Of a stretch of DNA of 64,000 nucleotides, positions 41,320-51,595 are shown one piece after another. Positions within the stretch are counted from its first letter, which is position 1, and every line of letters starts with the position of its first letter. Made by a program: the position numbers and the translations under genes. The stretch is from positions 541,557 to 605,556 of the forward strand of contig JAKMXF010000011.1 in the NCBI GenBank assembly GCA_024704765.1, in the 5' to 3' direction. The notes beneath the pieces were generated by a model that did not search any database, had not been told where the DNA came from, and worked only from the letters and a program-made list of their open reading frames with translations. Source of the stretch: Oopsacas minuta. Its lineage: Eukaryota > Porifera > Hexactinellida > Lyssacinosida > Leucopsacidae.

Positions 41320-42500
41320 GGCCAATATCCACTTATAACTCTATTATCACGAAAGTTTTACTCAAACCAGTCCCGCCAATATGTACTACATACGCGGGTT
41401 GATTATGGCATAGGCCAAATAGGGCATGGCCTAGGACCCCGCGCATAATTAGATTTCCTGCAAATTATTTATACGAGGCTTGATTTTTTTGGAGATAGAC
41501 TCAATTTCGTGTCAAGCAAGAAGGTTATATTTATATTGGGCAAATATCGGATTTCTATGGCAGAATTCACTTTAAGGAATCTGGGAGTGGTAGTAATGTA
41601 TAATTTATGGGCGAGGCTATTGCCACTTCGATAATATAATTGATTTATGTAAATTTATGTTTCAGCGCTAATATTATATTAGATATAGCCTATATTATTC
41701 CAGGCATGGCTTCTCGTGAACGTTTTCATACAATTGTATTTAGTCTTAGCGGAATACGTAGGGCCGCCAAATGTATGGCCTAGGGCCCCGCAAAGTCTTA
41801 ATTCGGCCCTGACTACATACATAACCTCCCATACCCTTGTAAGCACTATTGTGTAATCTTGATAATTTCAAATATGGTCATATTCACGATTGCGTCACAT
41901 CTGTTAGCAGGGCCGTAGCCATGAAAATTAAAGTGGTCCGGTTGAATACAGCACAAACAAGACAAAGTGGTCAGGTTAACTTCTATAACTGGACCTGTTG
42001 GTGAATTATTGGAATATTTGGTAGCAAAATCGGTCTGGTTGAAACGTGACAATCCGGACCAATGGCTACGGCCCTGATATATTATATAAAAGTATGACTC
42101 TAGCCAGGGCTATAATTCTAAGTCAATGATATTTTTAATATTCTTTCAGAGGTTGGTTAAAAGTATACCCAGAACTCCACAAGGATCCAAATCGATCTCA
42201 GATAGTAACTACGTGTTGAGATCATGTCAATAGTAGGTCGGAATATAATCATACGTATTCACAAAGAAATACAAGTAAAAACGTGTTAACTAATAGCTTA
42301 CTACATTCCTATGTTCGGGACTGGTTATATACCGTTAATTAACAATTAGATGAAACCCGACCATAAACTGACCAACCTGACTGAGTTTTCAGGTTAAGCT
42401 AACCAACGTGACTGAGTGGTGTCATATTGGTGGAAATTCAGTAGCCAAAAGTGGTCAGGTTGAAACCTGGCCAACCTGACCAGTGGCTACGGCCCTAGTT
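41320..42500. mobile_element. Nested transposon cluster
   Basis: A 418-bp insert at 41394-41811 (left gcgggttgattatggcata, right attcggccctg) is flanked by ctacatac on both sides (41386-41393 and 41813-41820), an hAT-type 8-bp duplication. The sequence it interrupts (ggccaatatccacttataac ... cctcccatacccttgtaa) reappears in inverse orientation at about 42515-42625, so it is half of an inverted repeat around 41850-42515. Inside, an element with ends cagggccgtagccatg (about 41910) and atggctacggccctg (about 42076) is present, and a related end, gtggctacggccct, occurs at about 42480-42495. Confidence 0.65.
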
Positions 42501-42517
42501 AGAGATGTCATATCAAA

Positions 42518-43070
42518 ATGTGTTACAAGGGTATGGGAGGTTGTGTATGTAGTACATATTAGCGGGACCGGTTGACAAATCATTTGCGACAATCGAGTTA
42601 TAAGTGTATATTGGCCAAAATGTGGACGAAAGGGGAGCAAAAGAAACTTCAATTTACTGTGAAGCATTCAGCTAAAGTACACATATGGGCTGCGTTTTCG
42701 CCAATGGGGACATTTCCCTTCTTGTGTATACTTACTCAAAACCTGAATACAGACTTCTTTATAAGTGGCATTTATTGGAACAAGCTAATGTATTTCATGG
42801 GACAGGTGGTATTTGGTGCAAGATAATGACCCAAAACATACTTCGCGCCTTGCGAAACGGTGGATGGTGGAAAACATGTATAATAAACTTCTAGATTGCC
42901 CAATCAAAGCCCTAATATCAACCCTATTGAAAACCGCTTCGGGTGGCTTAAACCATAACAAATTTAAAACAAATCGAGAAAATAAGTCCATGACTACAAA
43001 ATCCAAATACGTGACCTCTTCGTCGCTGATCCTTTATGCGAGTACCAATATTTTGCAACCTGCAAATTGA
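42518..43070 (+). pseudogene. Tc1-like transposase fragment, frameshifted
   Basis: Blocks in different frames: FTVKHSAKVHIWAAFSPMGT (consensus VxVWGxFSxxG), VQDNDPKHTSRLAKRW (second catalytic Asp, with DNDPKHTS), and then, in another frame from about 42900, SPNINPIENRFGWL (consensus SPDLNPIENLW, carrying the catalytic Glu). The N-terminal DNA-binding part and first Asp are missing. It is a 5'-truncated, broken Tc1/DD34E element. Confidence 0.85.
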
Positions 43071-44280
43071 GAATCTCAATGATATTTACTTATTCCTGTT
43101 GCAACTTGCAACAGGTCACCCGTGCTTCAGTTAAGTAATCTAAGTTTTGCTGACGCATGAGGCTGTCTTCTATACTTTTCACTTTCATTTTTCTCATTTA
43201 CCATTAGATTGTTAATTTTCGTTTAGGTTATTAATGTCAAGACCTGTTTTTAGCCTGTGTGAATTCTTCATTCATTTGGGTTGATATTATTTATTTCTTT
43301 TTGCACTGATGAAATAATTAGACTAAATGACTTGAATCAAGGGAGGGGCTGGCGGCGGCTATAGCTAGCCAAAATTTAGGTAAGCAATATATTTTTAATG
43401 CTGTTTCACCATAAACATATTAAAAATGACATCGTGTATAGGACTAGGATAAGATGTACCCCCTCGGGAAACAAAATTAGTACGTCTTATCAAAATAGGC
43501 ATTGCATTACAATGAATGATAGCTAATATTTTGGATATATGAAATAGTTAATTGAGTGTATTAACTATTTCATATATCCAAAAAATTAATTGAGTGTACG
43601 TCTTCTCCGAGTTCTACTGTATTTTATTTGAGGTGTCTTCCCACTATTCAATTTTGTCAGTACTTACTCGTATCAATGCAATACTTATTGAATTTGTTAT
43701 CCCCTTATTTAATTCAGGGTTGTAACTGTTGGGGGAGGGGAAGGGATAGTACCCCTCACATTTTTTGAACATGAAACATTCTATTGTATCAAGTTCATTA
43801 ACTCTCCAAGTTTATTATTACCCTGTACTATGGTTTTGTACTCTCCAGTGCTTATGCTTGTTTTTGGAATTCCTTGCACAGTGGATATTTCCTCCCAAAA
43901 TTTCTAAAGAGGTCAAACCATAAAAAAATCGATCGCTCGCTACGCTCGCTGGTAATATTATATTCGAGAGTATATTATTTGAGAACGGAAGGAATGTGGA
44001 ATACTTTTGTGTCCAGTTAATCATTCTCCGTGATGTCTGCCGCTGTCCCGTTCTTCCGGCTTTTTGTAACAACCGTGTTTATAAATGCCTCAAGTTTGAT
44101 GACCAGTTTCTTGAAACAAGGTATGTAATAATTTGATACAGTTTAGTTCTTAGCAGGGTGTCGTGCCCGATCGACTCGCAAAATATCTTTAATCTTAGGC
44201 AAACCGTGAAAAGTCAGCACGCAAACAAAATAAACTGTATTCTCTAAAGAACATGTCTAACTATTCTAGATATTATTGAG
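43071..44280. other. Intergenic region with MITE and hairpin
   Basis: Contains the MITE at 43441-43621 (entered separately). A palindromic word string occurs at about 43930-43975 (gatcgctcgctacgctcgct). No gene is seen before the NHL protein start. Confidence 0.4.
43441..43621. mobile_element. MITE, 'tcttatcc' family, copy c, with internal 23-bp hairpin
   Basis: The left side reads ggataagatgtaccccctcg and the right side ends gtcttctccgagttctactg. It is in inverse orientation to copies a and b. Inside, 43529-43551 and 43561-43583 are perfect 23-base inverted repeats (ttttggatatatgaaatag...) around a 9-base loop, a feature absent from the other two copies. Confidence 0.6.
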
Positions 44281-45138
44281 ATGGCAAACCTCGATTTCCC
44301 TCCTATCAGTTCACCCCATTACAGTCAATTCATTCCACGTATCGTTCATGACGGTAAGTTAGGTAACAATGCCTCAACTTCTAAGTGTTTAGCATTGTCT
44401 CTACATCCTGAAACAGGAAATATCTTCCGGGCTGAGAGCTCTGGTAGAGTATGTATATTTTCACCAGCATTGGAATTTATAACTTATTTCTGCCATACAG
44501 AAATGATTCATCCCTTCGGGATAGTCATTATAAAGGATCATATCTATATTACTGATTGTAGGAAACATGGATTACTTTGCTTTGTGGAAGATAGTGGATT
44601 CTGTAAAGTGATGTATACAGTTGGAGAAGGGGAAGATGGAAGCAAGTTAAACAATCTACGTCAGCTCGCTATCTCTTGCTGTGGCGAGATATATGTGATA
44701 GAACGAATAAATCTCAGAATAATAGTATTTTCCTGTGATGAATTGAAGTATATTCGTAGTTTTAAGTGCCCCTCAATTCCTTTTGACATTAAACTAAATG
44801 AAAGCGAAGTATTCGTTTTAACTATTCGTTCCTCTCATATGATACATGTGTTTTCAAAGTTAGGGGCGTTATTGCGGTCTATTATACCACGAGAGGAGGG
44901 GGGAATATGTCCTCTCTCGTTTTATATTGACTCCTTTAACAATTTATTAGTATGCGACCGTTCCTCAAAGCGCATCAAAATGTTCTCAAGGCAAGGGCAA
45001 ATCCTACATTATTTACAGCTACCAGATGTGAAGGAAAGAGAGGGAAGAAGCATATACCCTTTTGGGATTACCATGAATGGTAATTCAAATTTATATGTAT
45101 CATCTCTTCGGGGAACATTAATTCATTTTTCTATGTAA
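44281..45138 (+). CDS. NHL-repeat beta-propeller protein
   Basis: Single-exon 285-residue protein made of NHL/six-bladed propeller-like repeats. Examples are MIHPFGIVIIKDHIYITDCR, NNLRQLAISCCGEIYVIERI, SFYIDSFNNLLVCDRSSKRI and YPFGITMNGNSNLYVSSLRG. Each has the pattern of a glycine/proline turn, a hydrophobic strand, D or E, then a basic residue and a second strand. NHL propellers bind protein or RNA, and in TRIM-NHL proteins follow RING and B-box domains, but none of those is present here. There is no signal peptide, so it is probably cytosolic. It could be a stand-alone propeller or the 3' exon of a longer gene. Confidence 0.75.
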   Translation: MANLDFPPISSPHYSQFIPRIVHDGKLGNNASTSKCLALSLHPETGNIFRAESSGRVCIFSPALEFITYFCHTEMIHPFGIVIIKDHIYITDCRKHGLLCFVEDSGFCKVMYTVGEGEDGSKLNNLRQLAISCCGEIYVIERINLRIIVFSCDELKYIRSFKCPSIPFDIKLNESEVFVLTIRSSHMIHVFSKLGALLRSIIPREEGGICPLSFYIDSFNNLLVCDRSSKRIKMFSRQGQILHYLQLPDVKEREGRSIYPFGITMNGNSNLYVSSLRGTLIHFSM

Positions 45139-45881
45139 ATTTCAGGAAATACAATTTCACTTTTAGATTTCATAGTCATAACTGGTTCACCTGCAGACTT
45201 TCATGATAAATATTTGAAAGATGATCATTGACCGTTTTATATATATATTTCACTCATCTTAAACTCTTTTGTTATTACGAGTAATAACCTATGTTCCAAC
45301 TTTATCGCACCCTCATATGAACTAGTTGACCTACATCTAAATTTGCTGTGGATCAGGCGAGCAAGCACACTAGCTCACATGAGGCCATGAGGGTGCGGTA
45401 AAAGGGCAGTGGCACCTGTGAGGGGTCGGGGGGCGCTGCATTAGTTCGAATTAAGTCTAATGTTGATATCAATTCGAATGAATTTTTATATTGAGTCATT
45501 AGTTTTGATTAATGTTAAAATTAAAGCACAGGACAGGCTAAATTGCCAGTTGAAAGGGCTTATATAATTTCCGGAACGGCACAGTCCGCATATTAAGTAC
45601 AGTGCGCATTTGAACGGCCCCTAGCTACGAAAATCGCTCTGTGTCGGGCTAAAATTCTCGAAGAATTTTCAGCCTTGGGCAGTGTTTCCCAGGAGTATTT
45701 ACCTACGAATAATGTTATCAGTCTCTTGGAATAGAATGAGATAGGAGGTTCATGGCTCAGGGAAACTTTCAACTGCAACCATATTCACAATGAAAACAAA
45801 TTTGTCCTTCGAGTAATGTGTTTTATTGCCTCTAATATGAATTATATCTGTCACATTACTTAGCTGTTATTTGCTACAATT
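45139..45881. other. Intergenic region between the NHL gene and Ku80
   Basis: At about 45295-45430 two phrases (cgcaccctcatatgaactag and ctagctcacatgaggcc ... gagggtgcggt) form imperfect inverted repeats, suggesting a small DNA element. No gene is seen. Confidence 0.4.
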
Positions 45882-48062
45882 ATGGCTAAAGATCTAATTG
45901 TTCTCTGTATTGATACGGGACCTTCTATGGGACATATAACTGCAGGACAAGCTGAATCCCCACTTAGCTTGAGTATTAAAATAGCAACTACAATGCTACA
46001 ACAAAAAATATTTTATCCAACCAAGGATGAGTTTGCTCTTGTTTTATTCGGCACTCGTGAGACAGCGAATGATTTAGCTGATGACGATGGCAACTACGCT
46101 AATATTTCTATTGTACAGAAATTCTCCCAACCAGATTTACCCTTATTACAATACTTGCTTGAAGAAGTCAAACATTCTGACATCTCTTCTGATTTTATTG
46201 ATGCGCTAATCGTATCTTTAGATTTGTTCCAGAAATGTTCAGGACGAATTAACGAGAAGAAAATTTACATGTTTACAGATGCAGGTTGTCCATTTGATGA
46301 TCAGGACCAGTTAGATCAGGTTCTAACCGGTTTAAATAAGCATAGCATTGATTTGACTATAATAGGCCCTGATCTATCACCATCTCATGATTCTGCTATG
46401 AATGGATCTGATTATCATCCTGGAGATGGAGACAATAAGCCTGGAAAAATGGTACATAAGTCGAAAGCACAACGCGCTGGCGAAGAAATCCTTCAAAGGA
46501 TTATTTCCCAGGGAGATTTCGCGAGTTTCTCCTTTTCGGAGGCCTTGAAAGCACTCACACATATTAAGAAAACACAACTTCGCCAGACAACTGTATTCCG
46601 TGGTGACATCGAAATAGGTCCTGACTATAAGATTCCTACTTACGGATATCTCCGCGTAAAAGAGAACAAAGTTTCTTCTTGGAAGAAACTCTCCGCTATT
46701 TCTCAATGCTCAACTAATCCAGGCTCAATGGAGGTAACGCTAGCACGAACTCACCATCTAGGTGATGAAGAACAAACTGAAATATCAAAAGATCAAATGG
46801 TGAAAGGGTTTAGATTTGGAAAGAACTTAATTCCATTCGCTTCATATGACCTCAGTTCTACAGCTGAACCTCATCTCAAATGCTTACAGGTTATAGGATT
46901 TTCTCGTTGTGAGTTTATCAAGAGGCATCATTTTATCGGAGATAGTATTGTGACATTTGTTCCGCCTGTAACAGAAGGTTCGCAAGCTTTTTCATCTTTT
47001 GCTCAGGCACTTTATGAAATGAATTGTACAGCCATAGTAAGGTATTGTTTCCGTAAGAATGCTAATCCTAAACTTGGCTGTTTGTATCCGCATATCCGAC
47101 CTGATTACACAGAGCTGTTATTCTTTCAACTTCCTTACGCTGAAGACATTCGTGAATTCACTTTCGCTAGTTTGAATGAATCAGAACACTCTCAAGAAGA
47201 AATAGAGTCAATGGATGATTTTCTTGATTCAATGGATCTTAGTGAAGCTTTTATTGATCCTACAGGTGACCGTTGTGAAGCATTTGAACCCAAATATGTA
47301 CCTAATCCACACATACACAGGATGTTTCAGTGTACTTCGCATCGTGCGCTTAACAAAGACTCTGATCTACCGAAACTTGATCCGCTAATCAATGACTATC
47401 TTAATCCTACTTTTCCTGGTCGAACTAATGTAAAGAATTGCTTAGAAATGATACAAAATCTATGCCCACTCATTGAAATAGGCGATAAGAAAACAAAGAA
47501 AGCAAACATATTTAAGAAAGATATTGAAACAGGTGCTGCACCTGTGAGTGAGGAATTGATTGAGAATATGGATATTGATGAGGCACTGTCAAGTGACGTA
47601 TCCAAAGTAGGTAGTATTAATCCTGTTAAAGATTTTGAAGAGCTCTCAAAGAAGCATGGGATGTTCCGTCTAGCTTGCGAACAAATGCAAGAGTGTATTA
47701 TTTCGCTCATAAAGGAAAGTTTCAGTGATCAAAATTACCCGAAAGCGATTTCGTGTATTGAATCCTATCGTGAAGTATGCGTTAAATTTAAACAGCCCGC
47801 AATGTTGAATAAGTTCTTACAATCTTTTCGTAATAAGATTATTGGTAGTTCTGATAATCCTAGAGATCAGAGACATCAAGCCTTTTTAACGTTACTAGTT
47901 AAAGAGGATATTACACTAATATCTAAGAATGAATGTGATTGTGACGTTACTCTTGAAGAAGCTAGATTATTTCTGCAGACATTACACTCAATTTCTACTG
48001 AAGTGGATGCTAAAAATGAGACACAAGATGATGAGGTAGATGACCTACTAGAGAATATGTAG
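45882..48062 (+). CDS. XRCC5: Ku80, DNA end-binding subunit (XRCC5)
   Basis: Single-exon 726-residue protein (human Ku80 is 732). The N-terminal VWA-like domain (1-240) starts LIVLCIDTGPSMG and has KIYMFTDAGCPF. The Ku core beta-barrel (about 245-540) includes KGFRFGKNLIPF and LGCLYPHIRPDYTELLFFQL. A helical arm and the Ku80 C-terminal helical domain (about 590-700) follow. The extreme C-terminus reads DDEVDDLLENM, matching the conserved acidic DDLL motif that recruits DNA-PKcs in animals. Ku80 pairs with Ku70 to ring double-strand DNA ends and start non-homologous end joining in the nucleus. The full-length single frame, with both termini recognisable, makes this a confident, intact call. 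Confidence 0.95.
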   Translation: MAKDLIVLCIDTGPSMGHITAGQAESPLSLSIKIATTMLQQKIFYPTKDEFALVLFGTRETANDLADDDGNYANISIVQKFSQPDLPLLQYLLEEVKHSDISSDFIDALIVSLDLFQKCSGRINEKKIYMFTDAGCPFDDQDQLDQVLTGLNKHSIDLTIIGPDLSPSHDSAMNGSDYHPGDGDNKPGKMVHKSKAQRAGEEILQRIISQGDFASFSFSEALKALTHIKKTQLRQTTVFRGDIEIGPDYKIPTYGYLRVKENKVSSWKKLSAISQCSTNPGSMEVTLARTHHLGDEEQTEISKDQMVKGFRFGKNLIPFASYDLSSTAEPHLKCLQVIGFSRCEFIKRHHFIGDSIVTFVPPVTEGSQAFSSFAQALYEMNCTAIVRYCFRKNANPKLGCLYPHIRPDYTELLFFQLPYAEDIREFTFASLNESEHSQEEIESMDDFLDSMDLSEAFIDPTGDRCEAFEPKYVPNPHIHRMFQCTSHRALNKDSDLPKLDPLINDYLNPTFPGRTNVKNCLEMIQNLCPLIEIGDKKTKKANIFKKDIETGAAPVSEELIENMDIDEALSSDVSKVGSINPVKDFEELSKKHGMFRLACEQMQECIISLIKESFSDQNYPKAISCIESYREVCVKFKQPAMLNKFLQSFRNKIIGSSDNPRDQRHQAFLTLLVKEDITLISKNECDCDVTLEEARLFLQTLHSISTEVDAKNETQDDEVDDLLENM

Positions 48063-48566
48063 TTTTGTATGGTAGAATTATTAACACAGGTTATTTCGAT
48101 TCTCATAGATTACATTCTCATTCAATCAATACCCGATTTCAATTATACTGTTTTATTTCGTTAACTTGTATTAACACCCTGTTTGTATAGAAAATTCATT
48201 TGATTTCCCTGGAGAAAGTTGCCAACTACATAGTCCCATTTTGGTTAAACATCCCACATCCTGATTTTAACATATCTTGAGTGTTGGCTCCTACCGATAG
48301 TCGCAATTAATGAAATTGTCCCGATTTTTGGTAGACAAAGATCCTAATATGTCCAACCAAAAACCTCAGTGTTCGACGACCCTGATCAGCTTTATCACTT
48401 ATATGATATTGGCGTTTCATAAATCTATATTATTAAATCTCAATTGTTGTTTGTCTGTTGATATGTAAACATATTGTTTTTATGAATATAAAGTACACAA
48501 ATTAGCCAATCTCAAAATTTTACGTACTCGTCTGTTTAAATAATGAATGTTGTTATTTTCTAATAG
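48063..48566. other. Intergenic region between Ku80 and the zinc-finger gene
   Basis: AT-rich. The sequence tttctaatag immediately before the next ATG looks like a splice acceptor, so a 5' untranslated exon of the zinc-finger gene may lie here. Confidence 0.4.
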
Positions 48567-50159
48567 ATGACTGAGAATATCTCATTGAATATGAGTGTAC
48601 CATTCACTCCTAGTGCGTTTCCATTAGAAAATGAGAAAATAGTTTCAAATTCAATTCTAAATGGAACAAATACTGAATTTAAACCTAATACAGATTCATA
48701 TGCAAGTTCTAGTAGTTGTAATTTCTATACACCAGATGGTTCCTCAAATAATTTAGATCTCAACGCTATACCAACTCCAAACACTGTAATCTCTGATGTT
48801 GTAACAAAATTCGAACTATTTAGTCCACAAAATGATCCTCTATTCTCCAGGAACGCTACTGAGTTCATTTGTAATCTGAATCCTCCTAATTCTAGTTTTC
48901 AGATTGGAGCCTCAAATACACAAACTGGTAAGATTGCTCTTCTGCCTACTCCTAACAAAGACATTTTTAGATCCAACAAGATATCACGAGTTTCTGTATC
49001 GCCACTACCTGTGAAATATAGGCGAATTACTCCCAGTGCTTGCGCCCCTGGTGAATTGGAGAAGGAAGTAAAAGATTCAGGTAGTTCTAGTACCAATGCT
49101 TATAGTAGTCGGAAATTTTGCCAAACTATTGATTCGAATCATAAGAATCAACGGCCTAGAATACTCGACCTATCGAATGAAACTTTCCACTCATCTCAAT
49201 CAGGATTGGGATCCCCTACTCTTAGGAAAAAGTTGTTTCGACCTTCTACTAAGAAGAGGGTACTTGTATTTTCATGTAACTCATGCTCGAATACCTATAC
49301 TTCTAAAATGAAATGTGACCTTCACATGTCACGACACTATGATGGAATCAAATTATGGGAATGTGACGTCTGCAATCAAACATTCCATTCTAAAAGAAAT
49401 TATACTTTACACAAACATACTCATTTTGATAGCAAAACTCTACGAAGAAGTGTACGTAATATTGCCTTATCAAATACTATATTAAGCACAGCAGGTATAC
49501 CCAATAAAATGAGATCTTCTGCTCAGAAGGCTTATGAATTAAAGAAAAGTTTCCTGAATAAACCAAAAGTTGAAACTGTTGTGACGCCTAAAACTTATGT
49601 GAAGGATAATTTGAATTTCAAGTTAGATGAAGCTTTTTTTAATAGAACAACTTCAACGCCTGTTTCTACTACTAGATTTAAGCATAAATTATCAAGAAGA
49701 AGTATGAGAAAAACAGTTATATCACCAGTCTCAATTCTCACTCCACAATCTCCTGATCTCCCTGAGATAGGTTTTTCTGAGAAAACACCTAACAAAATTA
49801 TCAAAAATAGCAATAGGAAAGTGGCTACGCAATTCACCTGTGATCAATGCCCTAGAGCTTGTTCAACAATGCGTGCACTCAATATACACAAACATATGCA
49901 CAAGAAACTCACAGCTAATACCTCGAATCGTGAAGCAACTCACAATATAATTTGTGATCAGTGTGCGAGGGTATTTGGGAGTATGCGAGCACTAAATAGA
50001 CACAAACATACGCATAGGGGATTACCAATTGACAACAAGTTAAATCGTGATGAAAATAGGTCACTTAATTTCACACGCCAGTTACGTAAAGTGTCCCGCA
50101 GACCTTCTCCTTGTAAACTTTGCGATTTTGGATGTAGTCTTCATGTGTTACAATGTTAG
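48567..50159 (+). CDS. C2H2 zinc-finger protein with Ser/Asn-rich N-terminus
   Basis: 530 residues, one exon (possibly with an upstream non-coding exon). Residues 1-225 are low-complexity Ser/Asn/Pro. Two adjacent fingers lie at about 232-285 (CNSCSNTYTSKMKCDLHMSRH, CDVCNQTFHSKRNYTLHKH). A basic linker (RRSVRN, KLSRRSMRKTV) leads to two more at about 427-495 (CDQCPRACSTMRALNIHKHMH, CDQCARVFGSMRALNRHKHTH). The frame ends PCKLCDFGCSLHVLQC, a half finger with the Cys pair but no His pair, so the C-terminus may be cut short. It is a nuclear DNA-binding protein by inference. A partial duplicate lies 2.3 kb downstream. Confidence 0.85.
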   Translation: MTENISLNMSVPFTPSAFPLENEKIVSNSILNGTNTEFKPNTDSYASSSSCNFYTPDGSSNNLDLNAIPTPNTVISDVVTKFELFSPQNDPLFSRNATEFICNLNPPNSSFQIGASNTQTGKIALLPTPNKDIFRSNKISRVSVSPLPVKYRRITPSACAPGELEKEVKDSGSSSTNAYSSRKFCQTIDSNHKNQRPRILDLSNETFHSSQSGLGSPTLRKKLFRPSTKKRVLVFSCNSCSNTYTSKMKCDLHMSRHYDGIKLWECDVCNQTFHSKRNYTLHKHTHFDSKTLRRSVRNIALSNTILSTAGIPNKMRSSAQKAYELKKSFLNKPKVETVVTPKTYVKDNLNFKLDEAFFNRTTSTPVSTTRFKHKLSRRSMRKTVISPVSILTPQSPDLPEIGFSEKTPNKIIKNSNRKVATQFTCDQCPRACSTMRALNIHKHMHKKLTANTSNREATHNIICDQCARVFGSMRALNRHKHTHRGLPIDNKLNRDENRSLNFTRQLRKVSRRPSPCKLCDFGCSLHVLQC

Positions 50160-50986
50160 ACGCCTGCCTACTGTTAGTTATTACTAGAAGTTACGAATCA
50201 TGATAATAGTATTTGTTGAGTTTTACTATTATTATTATTATACGATATATCACTTATCTTTCATATTTACATTATCTTTGTAGATTATTATTCTCCTATT
50301 ATTTTATTCCATTACTGTCTTTATAGATTTAATTTTGATAGAATATACGTATGTTGTATATGTAACTCTATTATAATTGAGTCAGAAGCGGACGTCTACC
50401 AGATTCAATTATTTATTTTGCTGTAGTCACAGTGTTTTGACGAAAATTCCACCTACGAAATTGATCCGAGATCATTTCGTCAAAACAACAGGCACTTTTG
50501 CAAAATATTGAAATTATGTAAACAAGAAAAATCATCATAATGATTAATTATCATTCCACGCATACAATATCCATAAATCAAGTATTTTTAGGGATGAACC
50601 ATATATGTAACCGTTCAGCTCGTTTTATTACACCGCCCGAACCTCCCGTCGATCGGTCGTCCGGTGAATCTTTTGAATAAACCTTATTTCAGTTATTTTG
50701 AGGTTCAAATTCTTAAGGTCTATCAAAATAGTCATAGGTCAACCGGCACGGACCGGTACCCGACCAGACCTGAGCGGTTTCATCTCTATAATGTATAAAT
50801 AATTTGGTAATTTTGGGGATGAATTTTATAATATATTATTTTGTGTCATCAGCTGATAATCTGGCTAATTTCCATAAATTTTGAGCAATTGTGTATATTT
50901 TATTATTATTTTAAATGATGGCTGAAATCATAAATCAGAGAATCAATTTTTCAAATTGGAATACTAACTAGAATGAATGTTGAATT
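50160..50986. other. Intergenic region between zinc-finger duplicates
   Basis: AT-rich. From about 50915 it shows a diverged match to the 5' coding part of the upstream zinc-finger gene (tttcaaattggaatactaac versus tttcaaattcaattctaaa), with an in-frame stop. The duplication therefore begins here but its start region has decayed. Confidence 0.5.
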
Positions 50987-51595
50987 AAACCTAATACAGA
51001 TTCATATGCAAGTTCTAGTAGTTGTAATTTCTATACACCAGATGGTTCCTCAAATAATTTAGATCTCAACGCTATACCAACTCCAAACACTGTAATCTCT
51101 GATGTTGTAACAAAATTCGAACTATTTAGCCCACAAAATGATCCTCTATTCTCCAGGAACGCTACTGAGTTCATTTGTAATCTGAATCCTCCTAATTCTA
51201 GTTTTCAGATTGGAGCCTCAAATACACAAACTGGTAAGATTGCTCTTCTGCCTACTCCTAACAAAGACATTCTTGGATCTAACCATATATCACCAGTTCC
51301 TGATCCTCCTGAGATTGGTTTTTCAGACAAAACACCCAAAAAGAGAAATATCTATAGGAGAGTGTCTAAAAGATTCACATGTGATCAATGCCCTAGATTC
51401 TGTTCATCAATTCGTGCACTCAAAATACACAAAAATGAAATGCATAAGAAAATGACACCTAACACCTTAAATCGTCGAAGGATAACATGTGATCTTTGTT
51501 GGAGGGTGTGTTCTAGTAAGCGGGCACTGAGTAGACACAATCACAATTCTCATTGTCAAAGATTGTCAATTAGCAAAAAATCGAATTGTGATTAA
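50987..51595 (+). pseudogene. Partial duplicate of the C2H2 zinc-finger gene
   Basis: The open frame encodes about 202 residues but has no start codon; a TGA lies just upstream. Bases 50987-51271 match 48681-48965 with a single difference (agcccac versus agtccac). The sequence then diverges (DILGSNHISPVPDPPEIGF), skips the segment holding fingers 1 and 2 of the parent, and resumes with PEIGFSDKTPKK. Two diverged fingers follow (CDQCPRFCSSIRALKIHKNEMH, CDLCWRVCSSKRALSRHNHNSH). It is either a decayed paralogue or the 3' exon of a gene whose 5' exon I cannot see. Confidence 0.7.

Noticed and set aside
9695-48062. A DNA-repair gene cluster (BRIP1-like, RAG1-like relic, Ku80)
   Set aside because: The genes are far apart, on different strands, one is truncated and one is a dead transposon. 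Co-occurrence looks like chance.
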